Below are positions 43,955-44,954 of a stretch of DNA of 44,954 nucleotides, in pieces (the first letter of the stretch is position 1; each line of letters begins with the position of its first letter). Source of the stretch: an uncultured Lachnospiraceae bacterium (GTDB taxonomy: Bacteria; Bacillota; Clostridia; Lachnospirales; Lachnospiraceae). The notes below the pieces were generated by a model. It searched no databases, was not told the origin of the DNA, and saw nothing but the letters and a program-made list of their open reading frames with translations. The translations under genes and the position numbers were made by a program. Where the stretch lies: NCBI GenBank assembly GCA_947305245.1, contig CAMZDG010000021.1, positions 1 through 44,954 of the forward strand, written 5' to 3'.

Positions 43955-44833
43955 ATGATCAAGAGCATGACCGGGTTCGGCCGATGTGAAGTGACGGAGA
44001 ATAACAGAAAGTTTACGGTGGAGATGAAGGCCGTAAATCATCGTTATCTGGACGTGAACGTGAAGATGCCAAAGAAGCTGAATTTCTTTGAGTCATCCAT
44101 TCGGAATGAACTGAAAAACTATATTTCCAGGGGTAAGGTGGATCTTTTCATCACCTATGAAGATCTCTCTGAGAACACCTCGAACGTGCATTATAATAAG
44201 GAGCTTGCTGCGGAGTACTTAAAGTATCTGCGCCAGATCCGTGATGATTTTAATCTGGAAGATGACGTCCGTGTTTCCACGCTTTCAAAGTATCCTGACG
44301 TGTTCACCATGGAAGAGAATGAAGGCGACGAGGAAGAGATCTGGAAGGAACTGAAGAAGGCTTTGGACGGCGCGGCGGAGATGTTCGTGCAGAGCAGGAT
44401 CACGGAGGGTGAGAACCTGAAGAATGATCTGATCGCTAAGCTGGACGGCATGCTGAAGCTGGTAGACTTCATCGCTGAGAGAAGTCCGCAGATCATTGCG
44501 GAGTATCGTCAGAGGCTTCAGGATAAGGTCAACGAGATGCTTGGGGACAACACCGTGGATGAGGCAAGGCTGATCACGGAGGTGACGATCTTTGCGGATA
44601 AGGTTTGCGTGGATGAGGAGATGGTTCGCCTGCGCAGCCACGTGGAGACCACGAAGAACGCGCTGATCGCCGGCGGCAGCATCGGAAGAAAGCTGGACTT
44701 CATCGCGCAGGAGATGAACCGCGAGGCCAACACCATCCTGTCCAAGTCCAATGACCTGGAGATCTCCAACTGCGGCATCGAACTCAAGACCGAGATCGAA
44801 AAGGTGAGAGAGCAGATTCAAAACATTGAATAG
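43955..44833 (+). CDS. YicC family endoribonuclease
   Basis: A 292-aa protein. The N-terminus MIKSMTGFGRCEVTENNRKF and the C-terminal GRKLDFIAQEMNREANTILS and SKSNDLEISNCGIELKTEIE are the two hallmark blocks (YicC N-terminal domain and DUF1732). Family members are stress-related endoribonucleases. In many Firmicutes it is followed by remA and gmk, which would lie beyond the window. Confidence 0.93.
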   Translation: MIKSMTGFGRCEVTENNRKFTVEMKAVNHRYLDVNVKMPKKLNFFESSIRNELKNYISRGKVDLFITYEDLSENTSNVHYNKELAAEYLKYLRQIRDDFNLEDDVRVSTLSKYPDVFTMEENEGDEEEIWKELKKALDGAAEMFVQSRITEGENLKNDLIAKLDGMLKLVDFIAERSPQIIAEYRQRLQDKVNEMLGDNTVDEARLITEVTIFADKVCVDEEMVRLRSHVETTKNALIAGGSIGRKLDFIAQEMNREANTILSKSNDLEISNCGIELKTEIEKVREQIQNIE

Positions 44834-44851
44834 CATTGAGCCATGCACAGA

Positions 44852-44954
44852 CAATGTTTCATGCACCGGGCGGGAGCTTGCTCACGATCCGGCGCGTGAA
44901 ACATTGGCGGTATACGGCGAAAGCCGTCAATCCGACGAACCGAAGGTTTGGCGG
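44852..44954. other. Structured region after yicC, cut by the window end
   Basis: CAATGTTTCATGCACCGG (44852-44869) and CCGGCGCGTGAAACATTG (44889-44906) form an 18-base stem with one mismatch and one wobble. Then ACGGC-GAAA-GCCGT (44914-44927) makes a perfect GNRA-type hairpin, and CCG...AACC-GAA-GGTT...CGG (44932-44954) a third. No T tract follows. It may be a structured RNA or a dispersed palindromic repeat; I do not recognise a known family. Confidence 0.5.

Overview
The window reads as a chromosomal segment of an endospore-forming Clostridia member, most likely Lachnospiraceae. The basis is gene content (a Spo0A-type effector, a SpoVB/MurJ-type flippase, a DUF4317 protein, RqcH, a MoxR/DUF58/transglutaminase trio, YicC), strong AGGAGG-type ribosome binding sites and balanced GC. 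I see no rRNA, tRNA, CRISPR array or insertion sequence.

Layout. (1) 82-4826: asnB, pyrG and purF, three glutamine amidotransferases, closed by a terminator that contains the purF stop codon. (2) 4839-7885: an AraC-family regulator divergent from a two-gene set (Gfo/Idh/MocA oxidoreductase, TIM-barrel isomerase); then a lone GNAT gene. (3) 8554-11272: two convergent Rrf2 regulators, one CymR-like without a cysteine cluster and one IscR-like with Cys92/100/106, followed by cysteine desulfurase and an IscU scaffold. (4) 11345-13287: a LysR regulator and serine O-acetyltransferase. (5) 13473-30715: a large sulfur-amino-acid island. It holds a glutathionyl-hydroquinone-reductase-like protein, a polar amino acid ABC importer, an enolase-superfamily protein, a GNAT, an M20 hydrolase, a sulfonate/NitT-type ABC importer, three CysK paralogues, a trans-sulfuration PLP enzyme, a MalY/PatB C-S lyase and MetY. 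(6) 30915-44833: a zinc-ribbon membrane protein, DUF4317, a Spo0A effector-only protein, glgA, spoVB-like, rqcH, a small gene under a LexA-type box, moxR/DUF58/tgpA, and yicC.

The most interesting system is the control of the sulfur island. Three very short open reading frames, not usually annotated, each sit between a promoter and an intrinsic terminator ahead of a sulfur operon. Each carries a run of cysteine codons (five, three and two). In each, a segment just downstream of the Cys codons is complementary to one arm of the terminator, so an antiterminator can form if a ribosome stalls for lack of Cys-tRNA. This is the architecture of cysteine-responsive transcription attenuation. Two of the leaders are related to each other; their downstream RNA is conserved although the reading frame shifts, which points to selection on RNA structure.

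A second layer is an identical 18-base sequence, ACCTATTGACATAGTAGG, which occurs four times with the -35 hexamer inside it. It precedes the CymR-like gene, the cysteine desulfurase gene and two of the three cysteine leaders. I infer an Rrf2-family operator that couples initiation control to attenuation.

Functionally the genes fit together as uptake of cystine-like and sulfonate-like compounds, N-acetylation and deacetylation salvage of S-substituted cysteines (by analogy with the yxe/ytm systems of Bacillus subtilis), de novo cysteine synthesis (CysE, CysK), homocysteine synthesis (MetY), C-S lyases, and use of the sulfur for Fe-S clusters (IscS/IscU). Substrates are inferred and cannot be fixed from sequence alone.
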